Shown here: one piece after another, positions 9,696 to 19,005 of the stretch
How positions within the stretch are numbered: the first letter of the stretch is position 1
How the letters are laid out: every line of letters starts with the position of its first letter
DNA from: Lachnospiraceae bacterium
GTDB taxonomy: Bacteria > Bacillota > Clostridia > Lachnospirales > Lachnospiraceae
Length of the DNA: 64,000 bases
Direction of reading: 5' to 3'
Assembly: GCA_022767285.1 (NCBI GenBank)
Contig: JALENY010000010.1
Location: 149,816 to 213,815, forward strand
Program-made: the position numbers and the translations under genes
Notes under the pieces: model-generated
What the model saw: the letters and a program-made list of their open reading frames with translations, nothing else
The model's database searches: none
What the model was told of the DNA's origin: nothing

Positions 9696-10342
9696 AGACA
9701 TTGATTATTACAGGGGGCAATATCGATAAGGATTTTGCCCTTTCTTTTATAGAAAAATTAGAAGCAGATTATGTGATCGGCGTGGATCGGGGATTGAAGT
9801 TCTGCTATGAGCAGCAGATATTTCCGGATTATATCGTAGGTGATTTTGACAGTCTGCCTCCGAGAATTCTGGACTGGTATAAAAAGAACAGCAATGTGCC
9901 TGTTCGTGAATATAATCCTGTAAAAGACGCAACGGATACCATGATTGCGCTGGAGAAGGCACTGGAGCAGAACAGCAGCGAAATCTGGATTCTGGGAGGA
10001 ACCGGAACACGGATCGATCATGTGCTCTGTAATATCCATATACTAAAGAATGCGTATTTGGCCGGTGTGGAGGCATATCTGGTGGATGCCCACAATCGGA
10101 TCAGCCTTCCGGTTGAGAAACATTTTTATCTTGAAAAAGAAGAACAGTTCGGTGATTATGTATCCTTCTTCCCGTTGGGAGAAGAAGTGGGCGGTCTGAC
10201 CCTGAAGGGATTCAAATATCCGCTGGACGGATACTGCCTGCGGAACCTGGAAGGACTGGGAGTCAGCAACAAAATTTTAGATAAACGGGCAGAAGTATCC
10301 TGGGAGACGGGGATACTGGTAGAAATAGAAAGCAGAGATTGA
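9692..10342 (+). CDS. thiN: Thiamine pyrophosphokinase
   Basis: Transfers pyrophosphate from ATP to thiamine, giving ThDP. Signature segments: GVDRGLKF, GDFDSLPP, DATDTMIALEKAL and GGTGTRIDHVLCNI. 216 residues, normal. It is the last gene of the run that began at priA; its stop codon abuts the GGGGACGTTCCC palindrome, so the conserved block ends exactly here. Confidence 0.94.
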   Translation: MKTLIITGGNIDKDFALSFIEKLEADYVIGVDRGLKFCYEQQIFPDYIVGDFDSLPPRILDWYKKNSNVPVREYNPVKDATDTMIALEKALEQNSSEIWILGGTGTRIDHVLCNIHILKNAYLAGVEAYLVDAHNRISLPVEKHFYLEKEEQFGDYVSFFPLGEEVGGLTLKGFKYPLDGYCLRNLEGLGVSNKILDKRAEVSWETGILVEIESRD

Positions 10343-10343
10343 T

Positions 10344-10355
10344 GGGGACGTTCCC
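10344..10355. repeat. GGGGACGTTCCC palindromic motif
   Basis: An imperfect palindrome starting two bases after the thiN stop. Similar GGGGACG-type hairpins are familiar around REP-associated (IS200-type) transposases in Firmicutes, which suggests a scar of mobile DNA, but no transposase is present and the link is inference. Confidence 0.4.
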
Positions 10356-10385
10356 AAAAGTATCATTTCTGTGCATCGTAAAGCG

Positions 10386-10414
10386 TGTTACTGGTCACGT
10401 AGTGAACAGTAACA
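10386..10414. repeat. Two-step hairpin palindrome upstream of the toxin-like gene
   Basis: TGTTACTG pairs with CAGTAACA, enclosing TCAC-gta-GTGA with one mismatched base on each side, so nearly the whole 29 bases fold back. There is no T-run, so it is not a typical terminator. It could be an extragenic repeat or a regulator site. Confidence 0.5.
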
Positions 10415-10452
10415 TCAATTGAGTTATATCTGACAAAAACAAATAGCGAACA

Positions 10453-10481
10453 TTGAGTTTTTGTGATTCGTGTGGTAAAAT
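10453..10481 (+). promoter_or_regulatory. Sigma-A-type promoter of the toxin-like gene
   Basis: TTGAGT (10453-10458) and TAAAAT (10476-10481) are separated by 17 bases, 50 bases before the ATG. It gives the gene a transcript independent of thiN. Confidence 0.6.
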
Positions 10482-10532
10482 TAGTATGTCATATTTTATT
10501 ATGAATATCAAAGGAAGGATGAGGCGCATAGG

Positions 10533-13157
10533 ATGAAGAAAAAAACGAAAAAGCATCAACGATTTTTAGCATTGGTTTTGTGCATTATTATCGCCCTTAC
10601 ATGTTCTGCAATGGTTTATGCAGAAACGCCTGCCGATAAATCGTCTGATAATGCAAATGCCTCAGGAGACGTTAAGCCTGAAACCAGAGAAATAAATGAA
10701 GAAGAGACAAAGCATGCAAAAGAGCTTGGTCAGAACGTTAATGAAACACCTAAAGTACAAGCACCTGTTAAGGCCGGATATGAATACATTGATATCTCTT
10801 CCGGGTCGATGGTATCGGGAAGATCTGTTGATCTATTCAGAAAACTGCTGCAGACAAAGATCAAAAATGTAGGAAAGGATATTGTCAATAGTGTCTGGGT
10901 GCCTGCAGCTAAGGCAGCCTTACTCAGCAGTGGTTCTTACTATAAAGTAAACGGAAGCTTTGCGCCTCATACCTTTGATCAAAGCTTTGAAAAGTTCACA
11001 AATAAAGGTGATAGCAACAAATACGCCGGCAGCATTCATTTTTCAAACATGACAGGCATGGAACTGAAAACAACAACCAGTTTTGAGAATGTTGCAGCCA
11101 CTATGATCGAAGAATTAAAAGGAGATGCAGCTAAAAATATTTACAAAGGATTGAAGGGCGATAAGAAGGCATATGATGTCTTATACGATAAAGTGGATCT
11201 TGGATCGCTTAAAGACTACAAAGGAGATATCCTTTTCCTTACCTTTACTCAGACAGTATCCCAAGGCAGTACGGGAAATGGCAATATGGGAAAATTCTAC
11301 GATTCTTTCGGAATCTGTTTTTATGATTTTGAACTGCACCCTGTAGCAGAAAAATTGAGTACGAATGAAAACAGCGAAGCCAGCACATATTTAAATTTCA
11401 TTGATGAAACACAAAAGATTACCTCACGAAATGTAAATCAGACAAGCGAGGAAATAGGCTATAGTATCACTAAGACGGATTCAACCAGCAATACGACTTC
11501 AAATACTGTATCATCTACTGAAACCTATGATTTTACAGAGGGCACAAATATTTCATATTCGCATAACTTTGATGTATTTGAAGGCGTTGCTGCATTTAAA
11601 GATCAGATTACTGTTTCTATGAATCTGTCCTTTCATCAAAGCAATTCAAAAACAAAGTCAAATACCACAGGAACAAATGTTCAGTCAAGCAAGTCACAGA
11701 CGATTACAGGAAAACTTCCGCCTGCGACACAGGTTTATGTTACACAAAGCACAGCTACCGCAGAGGCAGCTATTGCATACTCATGTCCGGTTGAATTCAG
11801 ATATAAGGTGGCTGTGCTCAGTATCTGCGGTGATTATGGCGGAACACTTCCATACAGGACTGTAAAATCAAAGTATGCAGGTATTGTAAGGATCTTTGGA
11901 GATACAGGATCTTACTATGCAGGAGATGCGCTCTCAGAAATTGAAGACCTGTATAAAAATCCTAACAACGATCCTGCTGTTCATCATCTGGTTTGGGAAA
12001 AAGACTATAAGCCTAATACTGATGCATTAAACAAATACAGATATTATTCCGGAATCGGCGGTATTATGACCTATGACCTGACAGTAAATTCAAGTACCGT
12101 ATCACCGATCACACCGGCATATCCGCTCAAGGGCACAGAAGTTGATGTAGCAAAAACAGTCTATTCGATCAATCTGTGTGAAGAGCATCCTGTTGATAAC
12201 AGCTTAAATCTTTCTGTAATCGATGTAAATGGCTTCGCTTATGACAGTTATAATCAAAAGGTAGACTATTATGGTTTTGACAGAAAGAACGGTTCCTGGA
12301 AATTATGTGATGAAAGCGGAAATGTTATAACAAGCAGCAAATTAGCAGAGGTTAAAAAAGATATCACAGGAACAACTTATCTGGAAGCTAAGGCAGAGGG
12401 TACCGTATATCTGAAATATGAGATCAACGATAAAGTATTTCTCAAGGATCCTTCTGATTCTTCAAAGGGATACCTTAGTGCAAAAGATATTAAGGAAAAC
12501 GCAATTGTTAAGGTTGTGATAAAAGATTCCGGTAAGCCATCCGGACTCAATTTGGATGCCAATAGTGCCCCTGAAGCAAGAATTGACAGCGAAACGAATA
12601 AAGCCGTTATCGATCTTAACACGGTCGATGGCTTAGATGTTACGGCTTATAATTCACAGGGTAAAGCGATGAAATCGATTCCGTCATATACATGGGAACT
12701 TGCAAAGGACTATGATACCTGTACATTGACGGAAGAAGGAATATTTACTGCGACAAAAGCCGGAGAATACAGTATTTTAGTTGATTACCACGATGTGAAA
12801 TCACGCGCTGTTACGATAAAGATCGAAGAAGCATCAGTTCCTGTTTCTATCGAGATAAAGGATACCTCAGATGCTAACTCTCCGCTTCAAAATCTGAAGA
12901 AAAATGCATATGCGGATGAGGTTTATAATTTGTTCTCTGAGAATTCACCCGTTGTATTTTGCGTAACGGATCAGTACGGTGAAACAAGAGAAATGACCGA
13001 TTCTGAAAAGATGGATTTGGGATGGTTCTATGAAGGCAAAGAAGGAGGTATCTATATAAATGCCGGAGAACTCTATACATATGAGCCGGGAGAATATCAA
13101 GTCTATGTTCTCTATGGTGATATCAAATCAAACATGGTCGATTTGACCGTGAAATAA
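10533..13157 (+). CDS. Secreted aerolysin-like pore-forming toxin candidate with Ig-like C-terminus
   Basis: 874 residues. It starts with a Sec signal peptide (Lys-rich start, then FLALVLCIIIALTCSAMVYA, cleavage near residue 31). Residues about 30-310 are an N-terminal region I do not recognise. Residues about 310-430 have the ETX/MTX2-aerolysin pattern: long Ser/Thr-rich alternating strands, an amphipathic segment (from about 350, GVAAFKDQITVSMNLSF) that could be the inserted hairpin, then KLPPATQVYVTQSTATAEAA (394-413), matching the PP..V.V strand before the returning strand. The C-terminal ~185 residues look like two bacterial Ig-like modules. The gene is AT-richer than its neighbours and interrupts a conserved region. 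It could instead be another beta-rich adhesin; the domain call is by eye. Confidence 0.6.
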   Translation: MKKKTKKHQRFLALVLCIIIALTCSAMVYAETPADKSSDNANASGDVKPETREINEEETKHAKELGQNVNETPKVQAPVKAGYEYIDISSGSMVSGRSVDLFRKLLQTKIKNVGKDIVNSVWVPAAKAALLSSGSYYKVNGSFAPHTFDQSFEKFTNKGDSNKYAGSIHFSNMTGMELKTTTSFENVAATMIEELKGDAAKNIYKGLKGDKKAYDVLYDKVDLGSLKDYKGDILFLTFTQTVSQGSTGNGNMGKFYDSFGICFYDFELHPVAEKLSTNENSEASTYLNFIDETQKITSRNVNQTSEEIGYSITKTDSTSNTTSNTVSSTETYDFTEGTNISYSHNFDVFEGVAAFKDQITVSMNLSFHQSNSKTKSNTTGTNVQSSKSQTITGKLPPATQVYVTQSTATAEAAIAYSCPVEFRYKVAVLSICGDYGGTLPYRTVKSKYAGIVRIFGDTGSYYAGDALSEIEDLYKNPNNDPAVHHLVWEKDYKPNTDALNKYRYYSGIGGIMTYDLTVNSSTVSPITPAYPLKGTEVDVAKTVYSINLCEEHPVDNSLNLSVIDVNGFAYDSYNQKVDYYGFDRKNGSWKLCDESGNVITSSKLAEVKKDITGTTYLEAKAEGTVYLKYEINDKVFLKDPSDSSKGYLSAKDIKENAIVKVVIKDSGKPSGLNLDANSAPEARIDSETNKAVIDLNTVDGLDVTAYNSQGKAMKSIPSYTWELAKDYDTCTLTEEGIFTATKAGEYSILVDYHDVKSRAVTIKIEEASVPVSIEIKDTSDANSPLQNLKKNAYADEVYNLFSENSPVVFCVTDQYGETREMTDSEKMDLGWFYEGKEGGIYINAGELYTYEPGEYQVYVLYGDIKSNMVDLTVK

Positions 13158-13206
13158 TACAAATGCAAACATGAAAGCTATAAAAATGAGAAAATAAGGA
13201 GTAAGT

Positions 13207-14304
13207 ATGAAGTTAGGTATCGTAGGTCTTCCCAATGTGGGAAAAAGTACCTTGTTTAATTCTCTGACGAAGGCAGGTGCAGAATCTGCCAATTATCCGT
13301 TCTGTACGATTGATCCGAATGTGGGAATTGTACCGGTTCCGGATGAGCGTCTGAAACTGCTGGGTGATTTTTATCATTCGAAAAAAGTTACCCCGGCTGT
13401 GATTGAGTTTGTGGATATTGCAGGTCTGGTAAAAGGTGCATCGAAGGGAGAAGGTCTGGGAAATCAGTTTCTGGCTAACATCCGTGAGGTAGATGCGATT
13501 GTGCATGTGGTACGCTGCTTTGAAGATTCCAATGTTATCCATGTGGATGGAAGTATTGATCCGGTGAGAGATATCGAAACCATCAATCTGGAATTGATTT
13601 TCTCGGATCTTGAGATTTTGGAGAGAAGAATTGCCAAGACGACAAAGGCAGCGCGCATGGATAAGACAGCAGCGAAAGAGCTTGAGTTCCTTCAGAAAAT
13701 AAAAGAACATCTGGAAGACGGAAAACCGGCAAAGACCATGGAAGTTGACGGGGAAGACGAAACGGTCTGGATGAACGGTTATAATCTTTTGACCCGCAAA
13801 CCGGTCATTTTTGCGGCAAATGTTGCGGAAGAGGACCTGGAAAGCGACGGCGCCGACAATGAACATGTCCAGCGTGTAAAAGAATTTGCAGAAGAACAGG
13901 GGAGTGAAGTGTTTGTCATCTGCGCTCAGATCGAGCAGGAGATTGCAGAACTGGATGAGGACGAGAAAAAAGAATTTCTGGAAGACCTCGGAATTACCGA
14001 GTCCGGTCTGGAAAAACTGATCGCAGCAAGTTATCGTATTTTAGGTCTTCAGAGTTTTCTGACTTCCGGTGAGGATGAGACGAGAGCTTGGACTATCCCG
14101 ATCGGGTGTAAGGCACCTCAGGCTGCCGGAAAAATCCATTCCGATTTCGAACGTGGCTTCATTAAAGCAGAAGTGGTAAATTATCAGGATCTTCTGGACT
14201 GTGGTTCCTATGCAGGTGCAAGAGAGAAAGGTCTGGTCCGTATGGAAGGCAAAGAATATGTGGTACGAGATGGAGATGTAATACTCTTCCGGTTTAATGT
14301 ATAA
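13207..14304 (+). CDS. ychF: Redox-regulated ATPase/GTPase YchF
   Basis: Obg-family NTPase that binds ribosomes and hydrolyses ATP in most species. P-loop [18 protein letters not shown] at the N-terminus, then [34 protein letters not shown] and a C-terminal TGS domain ([14 protein letters not shown]...[14 protein letters not shown]). The base-recognition motif is the YchF-type NVAEED rather than NKxD. AATAAGGAGTAAGT precedes the ATG. 365 residues, normal. Confidence 0.97.
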   Translation: MKLGIVGLPNVGKSTLFNSLTKAGAESANYPFCTIDPNVGIVPVPDERLKLLGDFYHSKKVTPAVIEFVDIAGLVKGASKGEGLGNQFLANIREVDAIVHVVRCFEDSNVIHVDGSIDPVRDIETINLELIFSDLEILERRIAKTTKAARMDKTAAKELEFLQKIKEHLEDGKPAKTMEVDGEDETVWMNGYNLLTRKPVIFAANVAEEDLESDGADNEHVQRVKEFAEEQGSEVFVICAQIEQEIAELDEDEKKEFLEDLGITESGLEKLIAASYRILGLQSFLTSGEDETRAWTIPIGCKAPQAAGKIHSDFERGFIKAEVVNYQDLLDCGSYAGAREKGLVRMEGKEYVVRDGDVILFRFNV

Positions 14305-14348
14305 GGTTTGAGATTTGCGCAGGCACAACGCTCAGAATCGCCTGTAAG

Positions 14349-14376
14349 CCGGTTTTGACACCGAAACCGGTATAAT
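14349..14376 (+). promoter_or_regulatory. Inverted repeat abutting a TATAAT box upstream of the Spo0E-like gene
   Basis: CCGGTTT (14349-14355) and AAACCGG (14364-14370) form a 7-bp hairpin, directly followed by TATAAT (14371-14376). No -35 lies at normal distance, so an activator-dependent promoter or an ychF 3'-end hairpin are both possible. The remaining bases up to 14509 show nothing further. Confidence 0.35.
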
Positions 14377-14509
14377 CAAGGAATACGGAATCCCGGCTAT
14401 GAACGCATAAATCAATCGAAAATACAAATGATATATGTGAGAAGCACATCCGCGATTTGTGAAAAAGTGGTGGGAGAATACACCCGCAAAAGATAATAAA
14501 AGGAGTACC

Positions 14510-14671
14510 ATGGATAAAAGGGAGTTACTGAAAGAAAAGATTGAAGTACTGCGAGGTCAGTTGAATCAGGTGATTCAGGATGGCCTGCCGGACGAAATTA
14601 TCTATGAAAAAAGCGTCAGCCTGGACAGGCTGATCGAGCAATATCTAGATATTGTGGAGCAAAATCAGTAG
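14510..14671 (+). CDS. Spo0E-family aspartyl-phosphate phosphatase-like small protein
   Basis: 53 residues. Spo0E proteins dephosphorylate Spo0A~P and delay sporulation. The family hallmark SxxLDxLIxxY is present as SVSLDRLIEQY near the C-terminus, after a first helix (LKEKIEVLRGQLNQVI), giving the expected two-helix hairpin. ATG 14510 follows AAAAGGAGTACC; the frame is open from 14459 but without a ribosome site. A terminator follows directly. The presence of sigE, sigG and spoIIGA in the same window fits. Confidence 0.75.
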   Translation: MDKRELLKEKIEVLRGQLNQVIQDGLPDEIIYEKSVSLDRLIEQYLDIVEQNQ

Positions 14672-14688
14672 GGTACAAAATATAAACA

Positions 14689-14725
14689 GAGCAGAAAAGT
14701 GGCCACTTTTCTGCTCTATTTTTTT
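14689..14725 (+). terminator. Rho-independent terminator after the Spo0E-like gene
   Basis: Perfect palindrome of 14-bp arms (14689-14702 and 14703-14716; GAGCAGAAAAGTGG and its complement) followed by a seven-T run at 14719-14725. It isolates the division cluster from upstream genes. Confidence 0.88.
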
Positions 14726-14741
14726 GTGAAAATCCTTGCAT

Positions 14742-14769
14742 TTGACCGGAAAAAAGGTTACTATATAAA
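14742..14769 (+). promoter_or_regulatory. Promoter of the mraZ division cluster
   Basis: TTGACC (14742-14747) and TATAAA (14764-14769) with a 16-base spacer. Predicted transcription starts within the first GTGG box of the downstream array, about 115 bases before the mraZ ATG. Confidence 0.75.
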
Positions 14770-14774
14770 TACAA

Positions 14775-14819
14775 GTGGTGGAAAGTGGTTGTTCGTGGTT
14801 CGAAGTGGGGAAAAAGTGG
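14775..14819 (+). promoter_or_regulatory. MraZ operator: five GTGG boxes in helical phase
   Basis: GTGG occurs at 14775, 14785, 14795, 14805 and 14816, that is at 10, 10, 10 and 11 base spacing, directly downstream of the promoter -10 box. MraZ is known to bind GTGG/TGGG-type direct repeats near its own start and repress the cluster. The repeat spacing is seen directly; the binding is inferred. Confidence 0.82.
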
Positions 14820-14888
14820 CGCTCTGCGGAAGAATCACTCAAAAGCGGTTTGGGGAAGCCGCGAAGATACTAAAGGGGATTATCGCGT

Positions 14889-15320
14889 ATGTTCATGGGA
14901 GAACACAGTCATACAATCGATGCAAAAGGCCGATTGATCATACCGGCCAAGTTCCGTGAAGAACTGGGCGAAAAGTTTGTGATCACTCAGGGCATGGACC
15001 ATTGTCTGACCATCTACCCCATGGCAGAATGGGAGAAATTCCTTCAGCAGTTAAGCCAGCTTCCACTTGCAAACAAAGAAACCAGAATCTTTAGACGTTT
15101 TTTCACCGCCAAAGCGGATACATGCGAACTGGACAAGCAGGGGAGAATCCTTGTGCCGGCAGGCTTAAGAGATTATGCGGGTCTGGAAAAGGATGTAGTC
15201 TTAACTGGCAACATCAGTAACATTGAAGTTTGGAGCAAAGACAGATGGGATGACATCGGCGCTTACGATGATATGGACTCCATTGCAGAAAAAATGCAGG
15301 AGATGGGTATCACGATTTAA
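14889..15320 (+). CDS. mraZ: Transcriptional regulator MraZ
   Basis: DNA-binding, ring-forming protein that controls its own division/cell-wall operon. Two SpoVT/AbrB-like halves are visible: HTIDAKGRLIIPAKFREELG near the start and ELDKQGRILVPAGLRDYAGL in the second half. 143 residues, normal. It starts at ATG 14889 after AAAGGGGAT; the Met two codons later is a possible alternative. Its probable operator lies just upstream. Confidence 0.96.
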   Translation: MFMGEHSHTIDAKGRLIIPAKFREELGEKFVITQGMDHCLTIYPMAEWEKFLQQLSQLPLANKETRIFRRFFTAKADTCELDKQGRILVPAGLRDYAGLEKDVVLTGNISNIEVWSKDRWDDIGAYDDMDSIAEKMQEMGITI

Positions 15321-15374
15321 CAAAACCGGTCTTTTGAGATTTTGTTGCGCGGTAGATTCTTATGGAGAGTCAGG

Positions 15375-16322
15375 ATGGAATTTGTACACAAATCAGTTTT
15401 ACTAGAAGAAACGATCGGAAATCTAGAGATTAAACCGGATGGCATCTATGTAGATGGTACTCTGGGTGGCGGTGGGCATGCCCTGGAGGTATGCAAAAGA
15501 TTATCAGCCACTGGGAAGTTCATCGGTATCGATCAGGATGACGCAGCCATACAGGCAGCTGGGGAGCGCCTGGCAGCGTATGCAGACAGGGTTACGATTG
15601 TGCGAAGCAATTACTGCAATATGATCGAGATACTGAAGGAAAAAGGGATTACAGGCGTTGACGGTATTGTATTGGATCTGGGAGTGTCCTCTTATCAGCT
15701 GGATACAGCGGAGCGCGGCTTTACTTATCGTGAGGAAGATGCACCGCTGGATATGCGGATGGACCGGAGGCAGAGCCTGACCGCAGGTGATATCGTAAAC
15801 GGGTACAGCGAAAAGGATCTCTACCGGATCATTCGTGATTACGGGGAGGAAAAATTCGCCAAAAACATTGCAAAACACATTGTTCTGGCTAGGGCGGAAG
15901 CGCCGATCACCACAACTGGGGAGTTGATTGAGGTGATCAAGCGTGCGATCCCCATGAAAGCCAGAGCCACGGGGGGACATCCGGCAAAACGGACATTTCA
16001 GGCGATTCGCATTGAATTGAATCATGAATTGGATGTGCTGAGGGACTCTCTGGATGGAATGATCGAATTATTGAATGACGGAGGCAGAATCTGCATCATC
16101 ACATTCCATTCTCTTGAAGACCGTATTGTCAAGACAATCTTCAAGAAAAATGAAGATCCCTGTACCTGTCCGAAAAACTTCCCGGTCTGCGTGTGCGGCA
16201 ATGTGTCGAAGGGTAAGGTGATTACCCGGAAACCGATCCTGCCGGGTGAGCAGGAATTAGAAGAAAACAAGCGTTCCAAGAGTGCAAAGCTGCGCGTCTT
16301 TGAGCGCCATATCAGCAGGTAA
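15375..16322 (+). CDS. rsmH: 16S rRNA (cytosine-1402 N4) methyltransferase RsmH
   Basis: SAM-dependent methyltransferase of 16S rRNA position C1402. SAM loop [17 protein letters not shown], then [15 protein letters not shown] and [12 protein letters not shown], and the C-terminal THFHSLEDR-like segment [15 protein letters not shown]. Start chosen at ATG 15375 ([12 protein letters not shown]), which follows GGAGAG at 15364 and gives the family N-terminus; the frame is open to 15342. 315 residues. Confidence 0.96.
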   Translation: MEFVHKSVLLEETIGNLEIKPDGIYVDGTLGGGGHALEVCKRLSATGKFIGIDQDDAAIQAAGERLAAYADRVTIVRSNYCNMIEILKEKGITGVDGIVLDLGVSSYQLDTAERGFTYREEDAPLDMRMDRRQSLTAGDIVNGYSEKDLYRIIRDYGEEKFAKNIAKHIVLARAEAPITTTGELIEVIKRAIPMKARATGGHPAKRTFQAIRIELNHELDVLRDSLDGMIELLNDGGRICIITFHSLEDRIVKTIFKKNEDPCTCPKNFPVCVCGNVSKGKVITRKPILPGEQELEENKRSKSAKLRVFERHISR

Positions 16323-16349
16323 GGGCAACTGAGTGCAGGAGAAACAAAA

Positions 16350-16844
16350 ATGGCATCAACAAGAAGGGTAAATTCCAGATCGGATTATAGCAGAACAAAG
16401 GTATATGTAGACGGCAACACAGTGCGTAAGACAGCGGCAGTTCCGAACACACAGGTTCAGGAACGTTTAAAACAGCGTCAGGTGAGCCGTGAGATCAGCA
16501 GGAACCGAAAAAAAGCGCTCCAGATGGGGAAAGGCTATGTACTGTTTCTTGCGCTTGTTTCTATTGCGACACTTTTTATGTGTGTTCGCTTTATTCAGTT
16601 GCGTTCAACCGTAACGACCCAGATAAAAACACTGGCCAGCATGGAGTCTGAACTGAATCAGTTGACAGCAGAGAATGATGCATTGTATAATCAAACCGTT
16701 AATGATGTGGATTTGGAACACATCAAAGATGTTGCGATGAATCAGTTAGGCATGAATTATGCTACGGAAGATCAGATTATCTGGTACAGTAACAATATGA
16801 CCAACAGTTATGTTCGTCAGTATCAGGATGTGCCGGCAAAATAA
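16350..16844 (+). CDS. ftsL: Cell-division protein FtsL-like
   Basis: Bitopic divisome protein. A basic cytoplasmic tail of about 60 residues, one membrane helix (YVLFLALVSIATLFMCVRFI, about 63-82), then a coiled coil (SMESELNQLTAENDALYNQT) and a short C-terminus. Identification rests on topology and position between rsmH and the penicillin-binding proteins; sequence conservation of FtsL is low. The start follows CAGGAGAAACAAAA. Confidence 0.85.
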   Translation: MASTRRVNSRSDYSRTKVYVDGNTVRKTAAVPNTQVQERLKQRQVSREISRNRKKALQMGKGYVLFLALVSIATLFMCVRFIQLRSTVTTQIKTLASMESELNQLTAENDALYNQTVNDVDLEHIKDVAMNQLGMNYATEDQIIWYSNNMTNSYVRQYQDVPAK

Positions 16845-16856
16845 CAGGTGATTTTT

Positions 16857-18911
16857 GTGAGCCAGAGGAATAATAGAAAAATCAGAAAGAAAAACAGAAA
16901 AAAAACAATACCAAAATTTAATAATACGATGAAAAAAAAGCTGGCAGGACTATTTGTAATAGTCGTGCTGGCTTTAGTTGGTTTAGCCATCCGAATCACG
17001 GTAATCAATGCAAGTGAAGGAGAACAGTACAGCAAACAGGTGCTTACCAGGTCCCAGCAGCAGTATGGCAGTACAACCATACCGTTCCGGCGAGGTGACA
17101 TACTGGATGCAAACGGAACAGTACTGGCTACCAGCGAGAAGGTATACAACCTGATCCTGGACTGTAAGGTCGCAAACGATAAGGAGACTTACCGGGAGCC
17201 CACCGTGCGTGCTCTGGTGGATATTCTGGGGCAGGACGAAATAACCGTAACGGGATTGCTGGATGGAGAGGAAACAAAATCCAGCCAGTATCAGGTTCTT
17301 GCCAGGGGCCTTACCATCAAGGAAAAGAAAGCTTTTGAAGAGTATCTGGAAGGGACGGAAGAGGATCCGCTGACCGCTACAGAGGCGGGAGAAAGGGCAT
17401 TGATCAAAGGTATTTGGTTTGAGGAAACCTATGAGCGAACCTATCCGCTGAATAGTGTAGCCTGTGATGTCCTGGGATTTACTTATGATAAGAACGAGGC
17501 TGCCTGGGGATTGGAAGGATATTACAATAGTGTGCTGAATGGTGTGGATGGCCGTAAGTTCGGCTATTTTAATGATAATTCTGAAGTGGAACAGATGATC
17601 ATCCAGCCGGTAGACGGCAATACGATCGTCACCACCATTGATGCGAACATCCAGCAGATCGTGGAAAAATATATTGCACAGCTGAATGAAGAACTGTCCA
17701 ATGGTCCCTATGGAAATGAGGGAGCGCAAAACATCGGCGTGATCGTCATGGATCCCAACAATGGAGAAGTGCTGGCTATGGGCAGCAACAATCCATATGA
17801 TCTAAATAACCCGAGAGATCTGTCTGCTTTTTATACAGAAGAAGAGATTGCGGCTCTGAGTGAAGAGAAAAAACTGGAGATCTTAAACGGCATCTGGAAA
17901 AACTATTGTATTTCCGAGTCCTTCGAACCCGGTTCCACCGTCAAACCTGTTGTGATGGCGGCTGCACTGGAAGACGGTGTTCTGGACGGCAGTGAGGAAT
18001 ATAACTGCCAGGGCGTTCTGAATGTTTCCGGAACCCCCATCAAATGCAATAATACAGAGGGACATGGGGTATTGACCCTGTCAGATGTAATCAAACACTC
18101 CTGCAACGTCGGCATGATGGAAATTGCGGATAAAATGGGTGTGGAGGAGTTTATCAAATATCAGGATGTTTTTAATTTCGGATTAAAAACCGGTATTGAT
18201 CTGTCCGGTGAGGCAAGTGGTATTCTCCATACCGAGGACACCATGAGTACTGTGGAGCTGGCAACCGGCTCGTTCGGGCAGGGCTTTACCTGTACCATGA
18301 TACAGGAAGCGGCTGCTGTGTGTTCGGTTATCAACGGCGGATACTATTATCAGCCCCATCTGGTCAGTAAGATACTGGATTCCGATGGCTCTGTAGTGAA
18401 AAATATCGAGCCTACACTGATGAAACAGACGGTTTCATCGGAAGTATCCGCGCTGATCCGCTCCTATATGGAAACGGTTGTACAGGAAAACGGTACCGGT
18501 GTTAATGCCAAAGTTGACGGATACAGCATGGGAGGAAAAACCGGAACTGCGCAGAAAATCCCGAGAGGAAATGGAAAATATCTGCTTTCTTTTGTGGGTT
18601 ATGTGCCTGCTGACAATCCTGAAGTGCTGATCTATGTTGTGGTAGATGAACCGAATGCGGAAAATCAGGAACAGGGTAAGTATCCTCAGGGACTTGCAAA
18701 AAATATTCTGACCGATATCCTTCCTTATATGAATGTGTTTATGGACGAAGAGCAGAGCGGTACCGGAGACACATCGGATCCTGCTGACACGGTCAATGGA
18801 CTCGCCGATGTAAATGTTCCGGAACCGGTTGACACCGAAGATCCCGTGGAAGGGGGAAATCGACTGGAAAGTGAAGGCCTGACCAACGAAGAGGCCGGTA
18901 TAGAAGAATAA
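16857..18911 (+). CDS. Class B penicillin-binding protein (FtsI/SpoVD type)
   Basis: Septal or spore-cortex peptidoglycan transpeptidase. A very basic N-terminus, one membrane helix (LAGLFVIVVLALVGLAIRI), a dimerisation domain starting at FRRGDILDANG, and the transpeptidase domain with all three active-site motifs: S360TVK363, the SCN triad in HSCNVG, and K561TG. The acidic C-terminal tail (about 90 residues) carries no PASTA domain. I chose GTG 16857 because AGGTGA sits 5 bases upstream; GTG 16848 is in frame but lacks a ribosome site. Confidence 0.92.
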   Translation: MSQRNNRKIRKKNRKKTIPKFNNTMKKKLAGLFVIVVLALVGLAIRITVINASEGEQYSKQVLTRSQQQYGSTTIPFRRGDILDANGTVLATSEKVYNLILDCKVANDKETYREPTVRALVDILGQDEITVTGLLDGEETKSSQYQVLARGLTIKEKKAFEEYLEGTEEDPLTATEAGERALIKGIWFEETYERTYPLNSVACDVLGFTYDKNEAAWGLEGYYNSVLNGVDGRKFGYFNDNSEVEQMIIQPVDGNTIVTTIDANIQQIVEKYIAQLNEELSNGPYGNEGAQNIGVIVMDPNNGEVLAMGSNNPYDLNNPRDLSAFYTEEEIAALSEEKKLEILNGIWKNYCISESFEPGSTVKPVVMAAALEDGVLDGSEEYNCQGVLNVSGTPIKCNNTEGHGVLTLSDVIKHSCNVGMMEIADKMGVEEFIKYQDVFNFGLKTGIDLSGEASGILHTEDTMSTVELATGSFGQGFTCTMIQEAAAVCSVINGGYYYQPHLVSKILDSDGSVVKNIEPTLMKQTVSSEVSALIRSYMETVVQENGTGVNAKVDGYSMGGKTGTAQKIPRGNGKYLLSFVGYVPADNPEVLIYVVVDEPNAENQEQGKYPQGLAKNILTDILPYMNVFMDEEQSGTGDTSDPADTVNGLADVNVPEPVDTEDPVEGGNRLESEGLTNEEAGIEE

Positions 18912-19005
18912 TCGCTTCCGCAGTTTTTGATTTGACATCAACAAAGAAGCATAACCCCGTGAAAGCAGCCATAAATTATATGGAAGCTTGTCGCGGGGGA
19001 TTTTT

